Positions 1 through 6,980 of a stretch of DNA of 8,440 bases are shown piece by piece. Positions within the stretch are counted from its first letter, which is position 1, and the number at the start of each line of letters is the position of its first letter. The notes beneath the pieces are model-generated. The model was not told the origin of the DNA. It worked only from the letters and a program-made list of their open reading frames with translations, and made no database searches. The stretch covers positions 1-8,440 of the forward strand of contig JAOZQV010000148.1 of assembly GCA_029932035.1 (NCBI GenBank), read 5' to 3'. The position numbers and the translations under genes were made by a program. Source of the stretch: Deltaproteobacteria bacterium. GTDB taxonomy: Bacteria; Desulfobacterota; DSM-4660; Desulfatiglandales; Desulfatiglandaceae.

Positions 1-579
1 TATATGACTGTGATGGTGAACAGCCCCCATGAGCACCTCCGGATTTCTGCCGCTGTAGAGCCAGAAAGCCGTGTCATCGCGTGTAGTATCGGCTGCCTCA
101 AACTCCGCAGACGCCTGCTCCATGAGGCGGTCAAGGGATAGATGTCCATGATCTTCCCCTCCAACCACCACGATATTTTTGCAAAAGGCTGCCTGGTCAA
201 GGATCTTTTCGATCTCCGGCAGAAAGACCGGATCCACTATCAACACCTTGGCACGACTGTCATTTAGCACATAAAGGAAATCCTGCGACTTCATCAGGAT
301 ATTGGTCGGTATGGGCACTGCCCCGAGCTTGATAGCCCCGAAAAAAGAGAAAATCATTTCAGGGGAATCAGGGACCAGGAGCATAACCCTGTTTTCCATT
401 TCAACACCCAGACCTTCCAGCATATTGGCAGACCTGTTCACCTTCTCAAGGACCAGGGTGTAGTTATAGGTCTGATCCTCAAAAAATATGGCAGGTCTTT
501 CCCCGCGCCCCTCTTCCACATTGCGGTCAACAAGGTATTGAGCGGCATTGAAGCGCCTTGGCAGGTTTAATTTAAGCAT
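1..579 (-). CDS. Benzoate-CoA-ligase-like AMP-binding protein, N-terminal part, degenerate P-loop
   Basis: The frame is open from an ATG at 579 to the left edge, giving 193 residues with no stop; the C-terminal part lies outside the window. The start is supported by AGGG five bases upstream. The N-terminus (NLPRRFNAAQYLVDRN, then EEGRGERPA) and the stretch FFGAIKLGAVPIPTN near residues 79-93 resemble the benzoate/4-hydroxybenzoate-CoA ligase branch of the ANL (adenylate-forming) superfamily, cytoplasmic enzymes that activate aromatic carboxylates with ATP and CoA. The usual FWLYS lead-in to the A3 P-loop is present at residues 172-176. The following glycine/serine/threonine-rich loop and its lysine are not: the protein reads GRNPEVLMG where SGSTGRPKG is expected, with no length change or frameshift. 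It may therefore be a non-adenylating homologue or use a modified active site. It lies 204 nt downstream of the binding-protein gene on the same strand, so it may be co-transcribed or have its own promoter. Family assignment is fairly secure; catalytic function is uncertain. Confidence 0.82.
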   Translation of the reverse strand, partial: MLKLNLPRRFNAAQYLVDRNVEEGRGERPAIFFEDQTYNYTLVLEKVNRSANMLEGLGVEMENRVMLLVPDSPEMIFSFFGAIKLGAVPIPTNILMKSQDFLYVLNDSRAKVLIVDPVFLPEIEKILDQAAFCKNIVVVGGEDHGHLSLDRLMEQASAEFEAADTTRDDTAFWLYSGRNPEVLMGAVHHHSHI

Positions 580-626
580 ATTTTCCCTATTTAGTACCTG
601 GACGAAATAACTTCCCTATCTCATAA

Positions 627-671
627 TCTTAATCATAATCGTAATCTTACTCAAAACGATTATGATTAAGA
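627..671. repeat. Inverted repeat with 15-bp perfect arms
   Basis: The arms at 627-641 (core CTTAATCATAATCG) and 657-671 (core CGATTATGATTAAG) are perfectly complementary and separated by a 15-nt AT-rich loop. The stem is AT-rich and has no adjoining T-run in a convincing position, so it is not a classical intrinsic terminator. The same motif family (GATTA/TAATC) is repeated inside and after the structure. On the minus strand a weak promoter-like pair, TTGAGT (649-654) and TAAGAT (626-631) with a 17-bp spacer, falls within it and could serve the downstream ligase-like gene. That promoter is a guess. Confidence 0.7.
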
Positions 672-687
672 GTACGATTAAGAGTAT
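664..687. repeat. 12-bp tandem direct repeat, two copies
   Basis: GATTAAGAGTAC (664-675) is followed directly by GATTAAGAGTAT (676-687), differing only in the last base. The first copy overlaps the right arm of the neighbouring inverted repeat. It belongs to a low-complexity block of short GATTA-type units running from about 623 to 690. No coding potential is seen here. Confidence 0.65.
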
Positions 688-694
688 GAATCCA

Positions 695-738
695 AAGTCG
701 TGTCTGAACCACGCCAGAGCATGGTTCAGACACTATTT
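695..738. repeat. Strong hairpin (12-bp perfect inverted repeat), REP-like or transcript-end structure
   Basis: GTGTCTGAACCA (700-711) pairs perfectly with TGGTTCAGACAC (722-733) around a 10-nt loop. After one mismatch, a few further pairs extend the stem out to 695/738. It lies about 50 nt after the stop of the binding-protein gene. On the minus-strand transcript the stem is followed by GACTTTGG, which is not a U-run, so a Rho-independent terminator in the strict sense is not supported. It could protect the operon's 3' end, attenuate read-through to the ligase-like gene, or be a REP-like mobile palindrome. The last idea is prompted by the RAYT-type transposase relic elsewhere in the window. 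Confidence 0.65.
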
Positions 739-757
739 AGATTGTTGATTGAAACAA

Positions 758-778
758 TATTCAGTATTCAATATTCAA
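758..778. repeat. 7-bp tandem repeat, three copies
   Basis: TATTCAG, TATTCAA and TATTCAA follow one another without spacing, ending six bases short of the binding-protein stop. On the minus strand this is the immediate 3' untranslated region and reads as repeated TTGAATA units. Its function is unknown, and slippage-generated low-complexity DNA is the simplest explanation. Confidence 0.6.
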
Positions 779-783
779 TGTCA

Positions 784-1989
784 TCACTTGCCAAAATACT
801 CCATATCTCTTGGCAGTTCTACCCAGTTGGTGATAGGCACAATCTTATCCTTCTTGATCTCATAGATCTTGGCAGCCATGCTTGCCCTGTGATCCGTTTT
901 GGTAAAGGTGAGGGGTGGAGCCAGACCCCCTGTCTTGAAATCCTTGAACTGCTCGAAGGCCTCGCGTATTCCCACCGGGTTGAGATTGCCCGCCTTGTCG
1001 GCCATACGCAATGCATGGCTCACAGCAAGGATATTCACCCAGCCTTCAACATACACATTGGTCCCCATTTGTTTGGGATGCCACTTCTCATGGGACTCCA
1101 CAATCTTTTTCATGCCCGGGACGTCTGCCCCATAGGGTGCAATAGGATGCACACCATAAGACCCATTGGCGGCCCCTCCGCTCAAATTGATCAGGGTTTC
1201 CTCAAAGTTCCGGATGTTGGAGATGAATTTAGTTTTGATACCGAGGGCCCTTGCGTTCTTGAGGATCACTGCCCCGTTCATGGCAGTGGAGGTGATGTAG
1301 GCATAGTCAGGATTATACCGCTTCATGTTCATCAACTGAGCTGTGGCATCTTTGGTGGGCCAGTTGATAACCTGGTCCGGACCCACATCCACACCTATCT
1401 TCTTTGCATAGTCTTTACATACCGCCAGGATATCCCTGCCATACTTGTTGTCAGGATAGAGATAACATATCTTGGGATTACGTTCGGGATCGTTCCAGCT
1501 ATCCTTGATCCACTTGAGGGCAATACGTCCCATTGTCCCATAGGAAGGGGACACAAAGAAACTGAAAGGGGTCTTGGCAGGGTTTTGAAACTTGGAAGTA
1601 AATGACGCCGCGATAGTGACCACCCCGTCCTTCACAATCTTCTTTATCAGCGTCATTGTTGTGCCTGTAGATTGAAGATAGAGACCAAGCACGTTTTCAG
1701 AATCCACCAGGCGATTGTAGCCGGCCACCCCCTTCGGGACCTTATAACCATCGTCAATAACAATAAGCTCCAGTTTCTTGCCATTAATTCCACCGTGCTC
1801 GTTGACCCAGCGAGCCGCATCCAACTGTCCTTTTGCCTGGTTTTTCCCCCAGTCCGATGTGGGTCCGGATAGGTCTATGAGGACCCCCCACTTGATCACA
1901 TCAGCGGCGTTGGCGCTGGTAATGGTTGGTCCAATGGCGAGGGCCAAGGTGATAACCGCTATGGCAAATCCGAATGTCCATTTCTTCAT
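784..1989 (-). CDS. Liv/HAAT-type ABC transporter periplasmic substrate-binding protein
   Basis: This 401-residue protein captures the transported ligand in the periplasm and delivers it to the LivHM channel. Residues 1-28 form a typical Sec signal peptide: MKK, a hydrophobic core at about 7-20, and likely cleavage after the SANA motif. No lipobox cysteine is present, so it should be a soluble periplasmic protein. The mature part opens with VIKWGVLIDLSGPTSDWG and continues AARWVNEHGGINGKKLELIVIDD at about residues 58-80, the hallmark of the type I periplasmic binding fold (Peripla_BP_6, COG0683). Its length is usual for the family. The start is fixed by a strong AAGGAGG seven bases upstream, and the gene ends in tandem TGA codons. 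It is the last gene of the transporter block, 109 nt after livM; that wider gap and strong ribosome binding site fit the need for more binding protein than permease. Leucine, an aromatic acid or another carboxylate is possible as ligand; neighbouring ligase genes favour a carboxylate, by inference. Confidence 0.93.
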   Translation of the reverse strand: MKKWTFGFAIAVITLALAIGPTITSANAADVIKWGVLIDLSGPTSDWGKNQAKGQLDAARWVNEHGGINGKKLELIVIDDGYKVPKGVAGYNRLVDSENVLGLYLQSTGTTMTLIKKIVKDGVVTIAASFTSKFQNPAKTPFSFFVSPSYGTMGRIALKWIKDSWNDPERNPKICYLYPDNKYGRDILAVCKDYAKKIGVDVGPDQVINWPTKDATAQLMNMKRYNPDYAYITSTAMNGAVILKNARALGIKTKFISNIRNFEETLINLSGGAANGSYGVHPIAPYGADVPGMKKIVESHEKWHPKQMGTNVYVEGWVNILAVSHALRMADKAGNLNPVGIREAFEQFKDFKTGGLAPPLTFTKTDHRASMAAKIYEIKKDKIVPITNWVELPRDMEYFGK

Positions 1990-1996
1990 GATTTCT

Positions 1997-2003
1997 CCTC
2001 CTT
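1997..2003 (-). promoter_or_regulatory. Strong Shine-Dalgarno of the binding-protein gene
   Basis: AAGGAGG on the minus strand lies seven bases before the ATG at 1989. It is the best ribosome binding site in the operon and points to high translation of the binding protein. The 109-nt gap upstream (1990-2098) contains no gene. It holds only a loose CAGGAT/ATCCTG inverted pair with a long loop, which is too weak to call a structure. Confidence 0.8.
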
Positions 2004-2098
2004 TACTGGTTAAAATTGAGACAATTTACCTGCCAAAAACATCTTTCGACAGAATCTCAGGATAAACAAAATTTTCATATCCTTCATCCTGTATCACC

Positions 2099-3139
2099 CT
2101 AATAAGAAAAAGGCCACAGCTTCCAGTATGCCCTGATTGTACGCCATCGCGCGGCCAAGCCGTCCGGTTCAAAGATGAGAAAAAGAACAATTACACAGCC
2201 AAAGACAATCTCCTTGATAGAGACAAACCAGGTGATATGATCTGGGAATGCCGTATTTAGATTGGTTGTTACCACCTCGAGTATCCTCTCCAAAATAAAC
2301 CAGAACCCGACGCCGTAAATACCGCCGAGCACATGCCCTAATCCCCCTATAATACACATTGCAAGATAGTCGATGGATTGATGGATAGTAAAGGATTCGT
2401 GGGTGATTACCTCGAGGTACTGGGCAAGCAATGCCCCCGCAATGCCCGCAAAAAACGATGAGACGGCAAAGGACATGAGCCGATACTTGAATACGTGCAC
2501 CCCAATTACTTCAGCGGCTAAGTATCGATCACGAATGGCCACGAATGCCCGACCCGACCTGGCCCGGACTATGTTCTTGATAACGATAGTCGCAGCCACC
2601 GCAAGGACAAAGGTCAAATAGTAAAGCTGTAAACGATTGTCGAAATGAAAAGGTCCGAGAGTCCCAGGTTCAACATACATGCCCTCCACACCACCGGTCA
2701 GACTATCCCAGCGCCGGATAGTAAATTCAATGATGAACTGGGCCGCAATGGTTGCAATGGCGAGGTAGAGCCCCCTCAGCCTCAGTGAAGGAATACCGAA
2801 TATCATGCCTACCAGGGCTGCCATGGCGCCGGCCATTGGAAGAGCGATTATAAAGGGCGCTCCCTGTCCGATAAGTATGGAGCAGGTATAAGCGCCTACA
2901 CCCACAAAGGCGGCATGCCCCAGGGAGATCTGTCCGGTGAAGCCGGTGAGAATATTCAGGCCGTGACAGGCAATGATCGCAATACCGACCTCTGTCATGA
3001 TCGATATCATGTATTTAGAGCCAATGAGCGGAAAAAGGGCGCAGGCAATCAAGAAAGCGATCAGCCAGGCCTTGACAAAGCAGGTCTGAAAGATGCGCTC
3101 ATCGTTGCGATAATTCTCATGGAATAATCCGGCCGGCAT
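2099..3139 (-). CDS. livM: Branched-chain amino acid-type ABC transporter permease, LivM family
   Basis: This 346-residue inner-membrane permease forms the translocation channel with the LivH-type subunit. Visible family marks are the segment GLNILTGFTGQISLGHAAF starting at residue 60 and the cytoplasmic ATPase-coupling loop AIRDRYLAAEVIGV at about 201-214. GGLGHVLGGIYG at 265-276 and the C-terminal EPDGL at 324-328 also fit. Hydrophobic stretches at about 24-40, 46-66, 73-90, 94-116, 123-138, 172-190, 222-240, 255-285 and 306-324 fit a multi-pass protein. The N-terminal 20 residues are polar and cytoplasmic in the usual topology. The ATG at 3139 lies 12 nt after the livH stop with only a weak purine-rich AAGAGA upstream, so translation is probably coupled to livH. 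The gene ends with TAG. The symbol denotes the family; leucine specificity is not implied. Confidence 0.93.
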   Translation of the reverse strand: MPAGLFHENYRNDERIFQTCFVKAWLIAFLIACALFPLIGSKYMISIMTEVGIAIIACHGLNILTGFTGQISLGHAAFVGVGAYTCSILIGQGAPFIIALPMAGAMAALVGMIFGIPSLRLRGLYLAIATIAAQFIIEFTIRRWDSLTGGVEGMYVEPGTLGPFHFDNRLQLYYLTFVLAVAATIVIKNIVRARSGRAFVAIRDRYLAAEVIGVHVFKYRLMSFAVSSFFAGIAGALLAQYLEVITHESFTIHQSIDYLAMCIIGGLGHVLGGIYGVGFWFILERILEVVTTNLNTAFPDHITWFVSIKEIVFGCVIVLFLIFEPDGLAARWRTIRAYWKLWPFSY

Positions 3140-3151
3140 AGTTTGTGTCTC

Positions 3152-4042
3152 TTAAACCCTTTCGATTTCCTCAATTCCGAACAAGCCGTAAGGCTTGATC
3201 ATTAATACGAGAACCAGGACAATAAAAGGAAAAACCTCATTAATAGCCGGGATATAAGGGTCGAGATAGCCGGCTGAAAGGAATTCCAGGACTCCCACTA
3301 TCAGGCCGCCAATTATGGCGCCCAGGATACTGTCTAACCCGCCCAAAATCACGGCAGGCAACACCTTAAGCCCTATGTAACTGAGATCCACACCAACTCC
3401 GGCAATATTGCCCACGAGAATGCCACCGATAGATGAGACCACCGCGGCAATGCACCAGCTCATGGCAAAGACCCCCTTTACTGAAATGCCCATACTCTGG
3501 GCCGCGGTTTGATGATCCGCCACTGCCCTCATAAAGATACCGGTACGGGCATACTTGAAGAAAATTGCAAAAACAGTCAGTAAGACCAACGAGATTCCTA
3601 AGCTATAAAGATATAAATAGGTGAGTTTGACACCCCAAAAATCCACGGGCTGTTCCGGAAATATGTTGAATTGACGAATATCATTGCCCCATATCATAAT
3701 GACAAGGCCCCTCAATATGTACGTGAGCCCGAGTGTTACCATAATCACCGAAATGATCGGCTCCCCGATAAGAGGCCTGAGCACAAGACGTTCCACGGCC
3801 AACCCCAATATCACTGAGAAAACCATTGTAAGCATAAAAGATGCAACAAAATTGAGACCAAAATCGAGGGTGATGGAGAGGCAGATATAGGCCCCCACCA
3901 TGAGAAACTCTCCCTGGGCCAGATTCAGGATAGACGTAGCCTTGTAAATGAGTACAAAACCGAGGGCTACAAGTGCGTAAATAGACCCCATGGAAAGGCC
4001 TGATAACAGCATTTGCATGAAAAAAAGAAATTCGCTCTCCAT
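3152..4042 (-). CDS. livH: Branched-chain amino acid-type ABC transporter permease, LivH family
   Basis: This inner-membrane permease partners LivM. The frame could begin at 4069, but the ATG at 4042 is preferred. It overlaps the ligase stop by one base (TAATG), has GGAGG five bases upstream, and yields 296 residues beginning MESEFLFF directly before the first membrane segment, as is usual for LivH. Family marks are NLAQGEFLMVGAY at 40-52, the coupling loop MRAVADHQTAAQSMGI at 171-186, GGLDSILGAIIGG at 234-246, and KPYGLFG at 283-289. Hydrophobic segments at about 5-32, 45-60, 63-84, 95-118, 143-163, 190-212, 225-255 and 268-283 indicate a multi-pass protein. The tight coupling to the upstream acyl-CoA synthetase suggests the two products are made in related amounts. 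Substrate cannot be read from the sequence. Confidence 0.93.
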   Translation of the reverse strand: MESEFLFFMQMLLSGLSMGSIYALVALGFVLIYKATSILNLAQGEFLMVGAYICLSITLDFGLNFVASFMLTMVFSVILGLAVERLVLRPLIGEPIISVIMVTLGLTYILRGLVIMIWGNDIRQFNIFPEQPVDFWGVKLTYLYLYSLGISLVLLTVFAIFFKYARTGIFMRAVADHQTAAQSMGISVKGVFAMSWCIAAVVSSIGGILVGNIAGVGVDLSYIGLKVLPAVILGGLDSILGAIIGGLIVGVLEFLSAGYLDPYIPAINEVFPFIVLVLVLMIKPYGLFGIEEIERV

Positions 4043-4056
4043 TAGGCCCTCCCCCT
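4042..4056 (-). promoter_or_regulatory. Ribosome binding site and TAATG coupling junction inside the ligase 3' end
   Basis: The last codons of the ligase gene (encoding R-G-R-A) are AGG-GGG-AGG-GCC, and they double as the livH Shine-Dalgarno. GGAGG lies five bases before the ATG, which shares its A with the ligase TAA. Terminating ribosomes can restart directly, so livH translation should depend on ligase translation. This site also decides the livH start against the upstream in-frame ATG at 4069. Confidence 0.75.
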
Positions 4057-6045
4057 GAGTCGCTTCCAAAAACCTCTCTTCTTGAGAGCGTCTGAATATG
4101 CGCTCTCGGGCTTCATGGTGCGAATAATCAGATTAGTACGAAGCGTGGCTGTCTTGCCGTCCTGATAACGGATTACTGCCTCAATGGGAATTTCTCCCAC
4201 ATCGCTGTAAAGGGCAGCGATCTCCTTTGCGTATTTTTCGTTAATAAAAGCGCGTCGGATCTTCTTAGTGCGGGTCAATTCCTCATCGTCCGGATCCAGT
4301 TCCTTATAAAGGAGCAAAAACTTCTCGATCCTGGCCTTTTCAGGCAGGGTCGCGTTAACACGCACCACCTCATGTTCGATCAGCTCATAGACCTCGGGTT
4401 TGGCAGCAAGATCAGAATAGGTGGTGTAACTGATGCGATGATCTTCCGCCCATTTGCCCACATGTTTATAATCGATGCAGACCATGGTGGTTACATAATC
4501 GTGATCGTGTCCTAAGACCACGGTTTCAACTATATATGGACAGAATTTGAGCTTGTTTTCAATGAACATGGGTGAAAACCTGGCCCCGCCCTTGAGGTGC
4601 ATCAGATCTTTCACCCTATCAATAATAACCAAATGTCCATCCGGAGTAAAATAGCCTGCATCGCCGGAATGGAGCCATCCATCTACAATAGTATCTCGAG
4701 AAGCCTCTTCATTCTTCAGATACCCTTGAAACAGCCCGGCCCCCCTTGATATAATCTCCCCCACACCCTCTTTATCAGGCTCAAAGATTGAGATCTCGGC
4801 AGAAGGCACAGGAATTCCCACAGAGTCAAAGTTGATATCCCCGTCACGGTGTATGGTAGAATAGCCGGCAACCTCTGTCTGTCCGTAGATCTGTTTCAGA
4901 TTGATGCCAAGGGCGTGAAAGAACCGGAAAACATCCGGCCCCAATGCCGCCCCCCCGGTCATGGCCGAACGTACCTTGGAAAAACCTATTCGATCTCGCA
5001 ATGCCCTGAACATGGCGAAGTACGCGACCCAGTAGAGAATTTTCCAGCCTAAGGGGGGCTTCTTCTTCTCGAATTTGAAGTCTGCCCAGCGATATCCGAT
5101 GGGAAGGCACAGGTCATAAATGAGGCCCTTGAGAAAAGACGCGTCGAGATGTTTTACCATCACCTCACGTGATATCCCCTCCCACATCCTCGGTGAAGCC
5201 ACCACGAGGCTTGGCGCTATTTCGTAAAGATCGGCAGTAGATGTTTCCGGTTCCTCAGGGAAATTTACGGTAAAACCCGAGTAAAGGGCGGAAAAGACGC
5301 TCATGGTCTGTTCCACTATCCATGGCAGGGGAATAAAAGAGAGAAACTGGTCATCAGGAGACTTGGGGTCCACCTCATTTAAAGATGCTACCATACTCAC
5401 GATGTTCGAGTGGGTGAGCAGAGTTCCCTTGGGGTCTCCGGTGGTACCGGATGTATAGCATATTGTGGCTAAGTCCCCCTTCCTGATGGCGTTCACATTC
5501 CTATTGAAAAGGTCCGGGTCTTTTTCATGCATTTCCCGGCCTATTCGCTCAACCTCGTAGTAATCAATCAGGGTTTCATCTTCATACTCCCAAAGTCCCT
5601 TGGGATCCGCATAGATAATTTTCTTGATCCGGGGCAATTTTTCTTTCAGGTCTAAGATCTTGTCCACCTGTTCCTGGTCTTCGGCAACAATCATAGTGGC
5701 TTCAGAATGATCGATGATATACGCCACCTCGCTCAGGATGGAATCCTGAAATATCCCAAAAGGGACGCCCCCGGCTGACTGTGCCGCTAACTCAGCATAA
5801 ACCCATTCAGGACGGTTATTGCCTATGATCCCGAGGGTGTCTCCAGGGCTAAACCCCAATGAAATCAGCCCTAAGGAAAAATCGCGCACATGTTCCAGAT
5901 ACCCCTTCCATGTCACTGACTGCCATATGCCATATTCCTTTTCACGCAGCGCTACACGGGAGTCACCAAAACGCTTCGCATTCCTTACCAGGAGCGATGG
6001 AAGAGTTAGAGGCGATCTTTCGGAATATGATTTGGCTGAGTTCAT
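4042..6045 (-). CDS. Long-chain-type acyl-CoA synthetase (AMP-forming) within transporter operon
   Basis: This 667-residue ANL-superfamily enzyme resembles the long-chain fatty acid CoA ligase group (COG1022). It converts a carboxylic acid, ATP and CoA to acyl-CoA, AMP and pyrophosphate, in the cytoplasm or at the membrane face. All core motifs are intact: A3 P-loop YTSGTTGDPKG at 197-207, YGQTE at 387-391, GWLHSGDAG at 456-464 with the ribose-binding aspartate, and the hinge region IDRVKDLMHLKGG at 475-487. Near the C-terminus ELTRTKKIRR (589-598) contains the candidate catalytic lysine. The protein is long for bacterial acyl-CoA synthetases but usual for COG1022. The ATG at 6045 lies 6 nt after the livG stop. 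A GAGG lies 12 nt upstream, so initiation is probably aided by coupling. Its place between livG and livH implies that the transporter's substrate, or a product of it, is CoA-activated on entry. The acyl substrate could be a fatty, aryl-alkyl or aromatic acid; this is unresolved. Confidence 0.93.
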   Translation of the reverse strand: MNSAKSYSERSPLTLPSLLVRNAKRFGDSRVALREKEYGIWQSVTWKGYLEHVRDFSLGLISLGFSPGDTLGIIGNNRPEWVYAELAAQSAGGVPFGIFQDSILSEVAYIIDHSEATMIVAEDQEQVDKILDLKEKLPRIKKIIYADPKGLWEYEDETLIDYYEVERIGREMHEKDPDLFNRNVNAIRKGDLATICYTSGTTGDPKGTLLTHSNIVSMVASLNEVDPKSPDDQFLSFIPLPWIVEQTMSVFSALYSGFTVNFPEEPETSTADLYEIAPSLVVASPRMWEGISREVMVKHLDASFLKGLIYDLCLPIGYRWADFKFEKKKPPLGWKILYWVAYFAMFRALRDRIGFSKVRSAMTGGAALGPDVFRFFHALGINLKQIYGQTEVAGYSTIHRDGDINFDSVGIPVPSAEISIFEPDKEGVGEIISRGAGLFQGYLKNEEASRDTIVDGWLHSGDAGYFTPDGHLVIIDRVKDLMHLKGGARFSPMFIENKLKFCPYIVETVVLGHDHDYVTTMVCIDYKHVGKWAEDHRISYTTYSDLAAKPEVYELIEHEVVRVNATLPEKARIEKFLLLYKELDPDDEELTRTKKIRRAFINEKYAKEIAALYSDVGEIPIEAVIRYQDGKTATLRTNLIIRTMKPESAYSDALKKRGFWKRLRGRA

Positions 6046-6051
6046 TATTAA

Positions 6052-6846
6052 TTAAAGCCTCGAATGGGTCTTCTGGTCTTCTCCGAGATAGGCCCTGATC
6101 ACCTGGGGGTGCTTCTGAATATCCGCGGGAGGGCCTTCGGCAATCTTCCTCCCAAACTCTAATACGCAGACATGATCCGAGATATCCATGACAACCCCCA
6201 TATCATGTTCCACAAGGATAATGCTCACTCCCCACATGCTGTTTACATTGAGTATAAACCTTGCCATGTCTTCAGTTTCTTCAAGGTTCATGCCGGCCAT
6301 AGGCTCATCCAAAAGAAGGACCTCCGGACGCATGGCCAGGGCCCTTGCAAGTTCAACTCGTTTCTGAAATCCGTATGGGAGGGTCCCCACTACCTGTTTC
6401 CTGATGGCCTCGATCTCTAAGAGATCAATGATCTTTTCCTCGATCTCTTTTCTGAGCTTCAACTCCTCACGAATAGTCCGGCCATAGTAGATAATGTCTG
6501 AAAAGATCCCCGATTTAAGAAAGGTATGACGCCCTAACTTTATGTTGTCCAAGACCGTCATACCCTTGAAAAGCTCAATGTTTTGAAAGGTGCGGGCAAT
6601 ACCCAGTTTTGCAATGGCGTGTGTGGGAAGATGGGTGATGTCGTCACCTTTGTAGATGACGCGTCCCTTTTGAGGGGTGTAAAATCGACTGATGCAGTTT
6701 AAGAGGCAGGTCTTACCGGCGCCGTTGGGGCCAATGATAGCCGAAAGCTCACCCTTCATCAGTCTGGTGCTGATCCCATTCAGGGCCTGTATCCCCCCGA
6801 ATGCCAGGGATAGGTCCTCAATCTCTATTATTTTCTCACTATCCAA
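6052..6846 (-). CDS. livG: Branched-chain amino acid-type ABC transporter ATP-binding protein, LivG family
   Basis: This 264-residue cytoplasmic ATPase drives the LivHM channel. Motifs in order: Walker A GPNGAGKT at 39-46, Q-loop TFQN with Q88, the family form of the signature LPYGFQKR at 156-163, Walker B VLLLDEP at 176-182, D-loop at 184-187, and H-loop histidine 214 in VEHDM. The C-terminal AEGPPADIQKHPQVIRAYLG is typical of LivG, which is longer than LivF. The start appears to be TTG at 6846, as no in-frame ATG lies between the upstream stop (6937-6939) and residue 30. It gives the normal short lead (LDSEKIIEIEDLSLAFGG) to the first strand. The only other upstream choice noted is CTG at 6903, which would add 19 residues of unlikely sequence. 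No clear Shine-Dalgarno precedes the TTG, so basal translation may be low. It is the first gene of the operon behind the promoter at 6981-7010. Confidence 0.93.
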   Translation of the reverse strand: MDSEKIIEIEDLSLAFGGIQALNGISTRLMKGELSAIIGPNGAGKTCLLNCISRFYTPQKGRVIYKGDDITHLPTHAIAKLGIARTFQNIELFKGMTVLDNIKLGRHTFLKSGIFSDIIYYGRTIREELKLRKEIEEKIIDLLEIEAIRKQVVGTLPYGFQKRVELARALAMRPEVLLLDEPMAGMNLEETEDMARFILNVNSMWGVSIILVEHDMGVVMDISDHVCVLEFGRKIAEGPPADIQKHPQVIRAYLGEDQKTHSRL

Positions 6847-6974
6847 TCTTACACCATTTGCGGCCTGTGGCCCGGTAGAATTCGCAAGTGCTTTGCGAAA
6901 CAGTGAGTTAGCTCTCGAAGGACGGGGCTTTGCAAATTAAAAAAGATCTCTATGTGGTGTTCAGACTTGAGGTA
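6847..6974 (-). other. 5' leader of the transporter operon
   Basis: From the predicted transcription start near 6974 to the TTG start there are about 128 untranslated bases. They contain a hairpin with 7-bp arms TTCGCAA/TTGCGAA (6881-6887 and 6893-6899) and a small GGCC-ACA-GGCC stem (near 6862-6872). No T-run follows either, and no known riboswitch or leader peptide was recognised. The length, hairpins and weak initiation site leave room for post-transcriptional control, but none is demonstrated. With the promoter region, this leader accounts for most of the 306-nt gap between the operon and the plus-strand gene. Confidence 0.4.
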
Positions 6975-6980
6975 AGAGAC

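Noticed and set aside
700..733. Intrinsic (Rho-independent) terminator after the binding-protein gene
   Set aside because: The stem is strong, but no T-run follows it in the direction of transcription. It is reported only as a hairpin of uncertain role.
700..1605. A 301-codon plus-strand open frame antisense to the binding-protein gene
   Set aside because: It lies opposite a gene with clear signal peptide, fold motifs and ribosome binding site. Its own product has no recognisable domain, odd His/Ile/Gly-rich composition and no good ribosome binding site, so it is a shadow frame.
1778..2065. Plus-strand 95-codon frame over the signal-peptide region of the binding protein
   Set aside because: It is antisense to a secure gene, with no ribosome binding site or recognisable product.
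4043..4069. Upstream ATG extending livH by nine residues
   Set aside because: It would place a polar MEATQGEGL lead within the ligase gene. The TAATG junction with GGAGG at the right distance supports the ATG at 4042.
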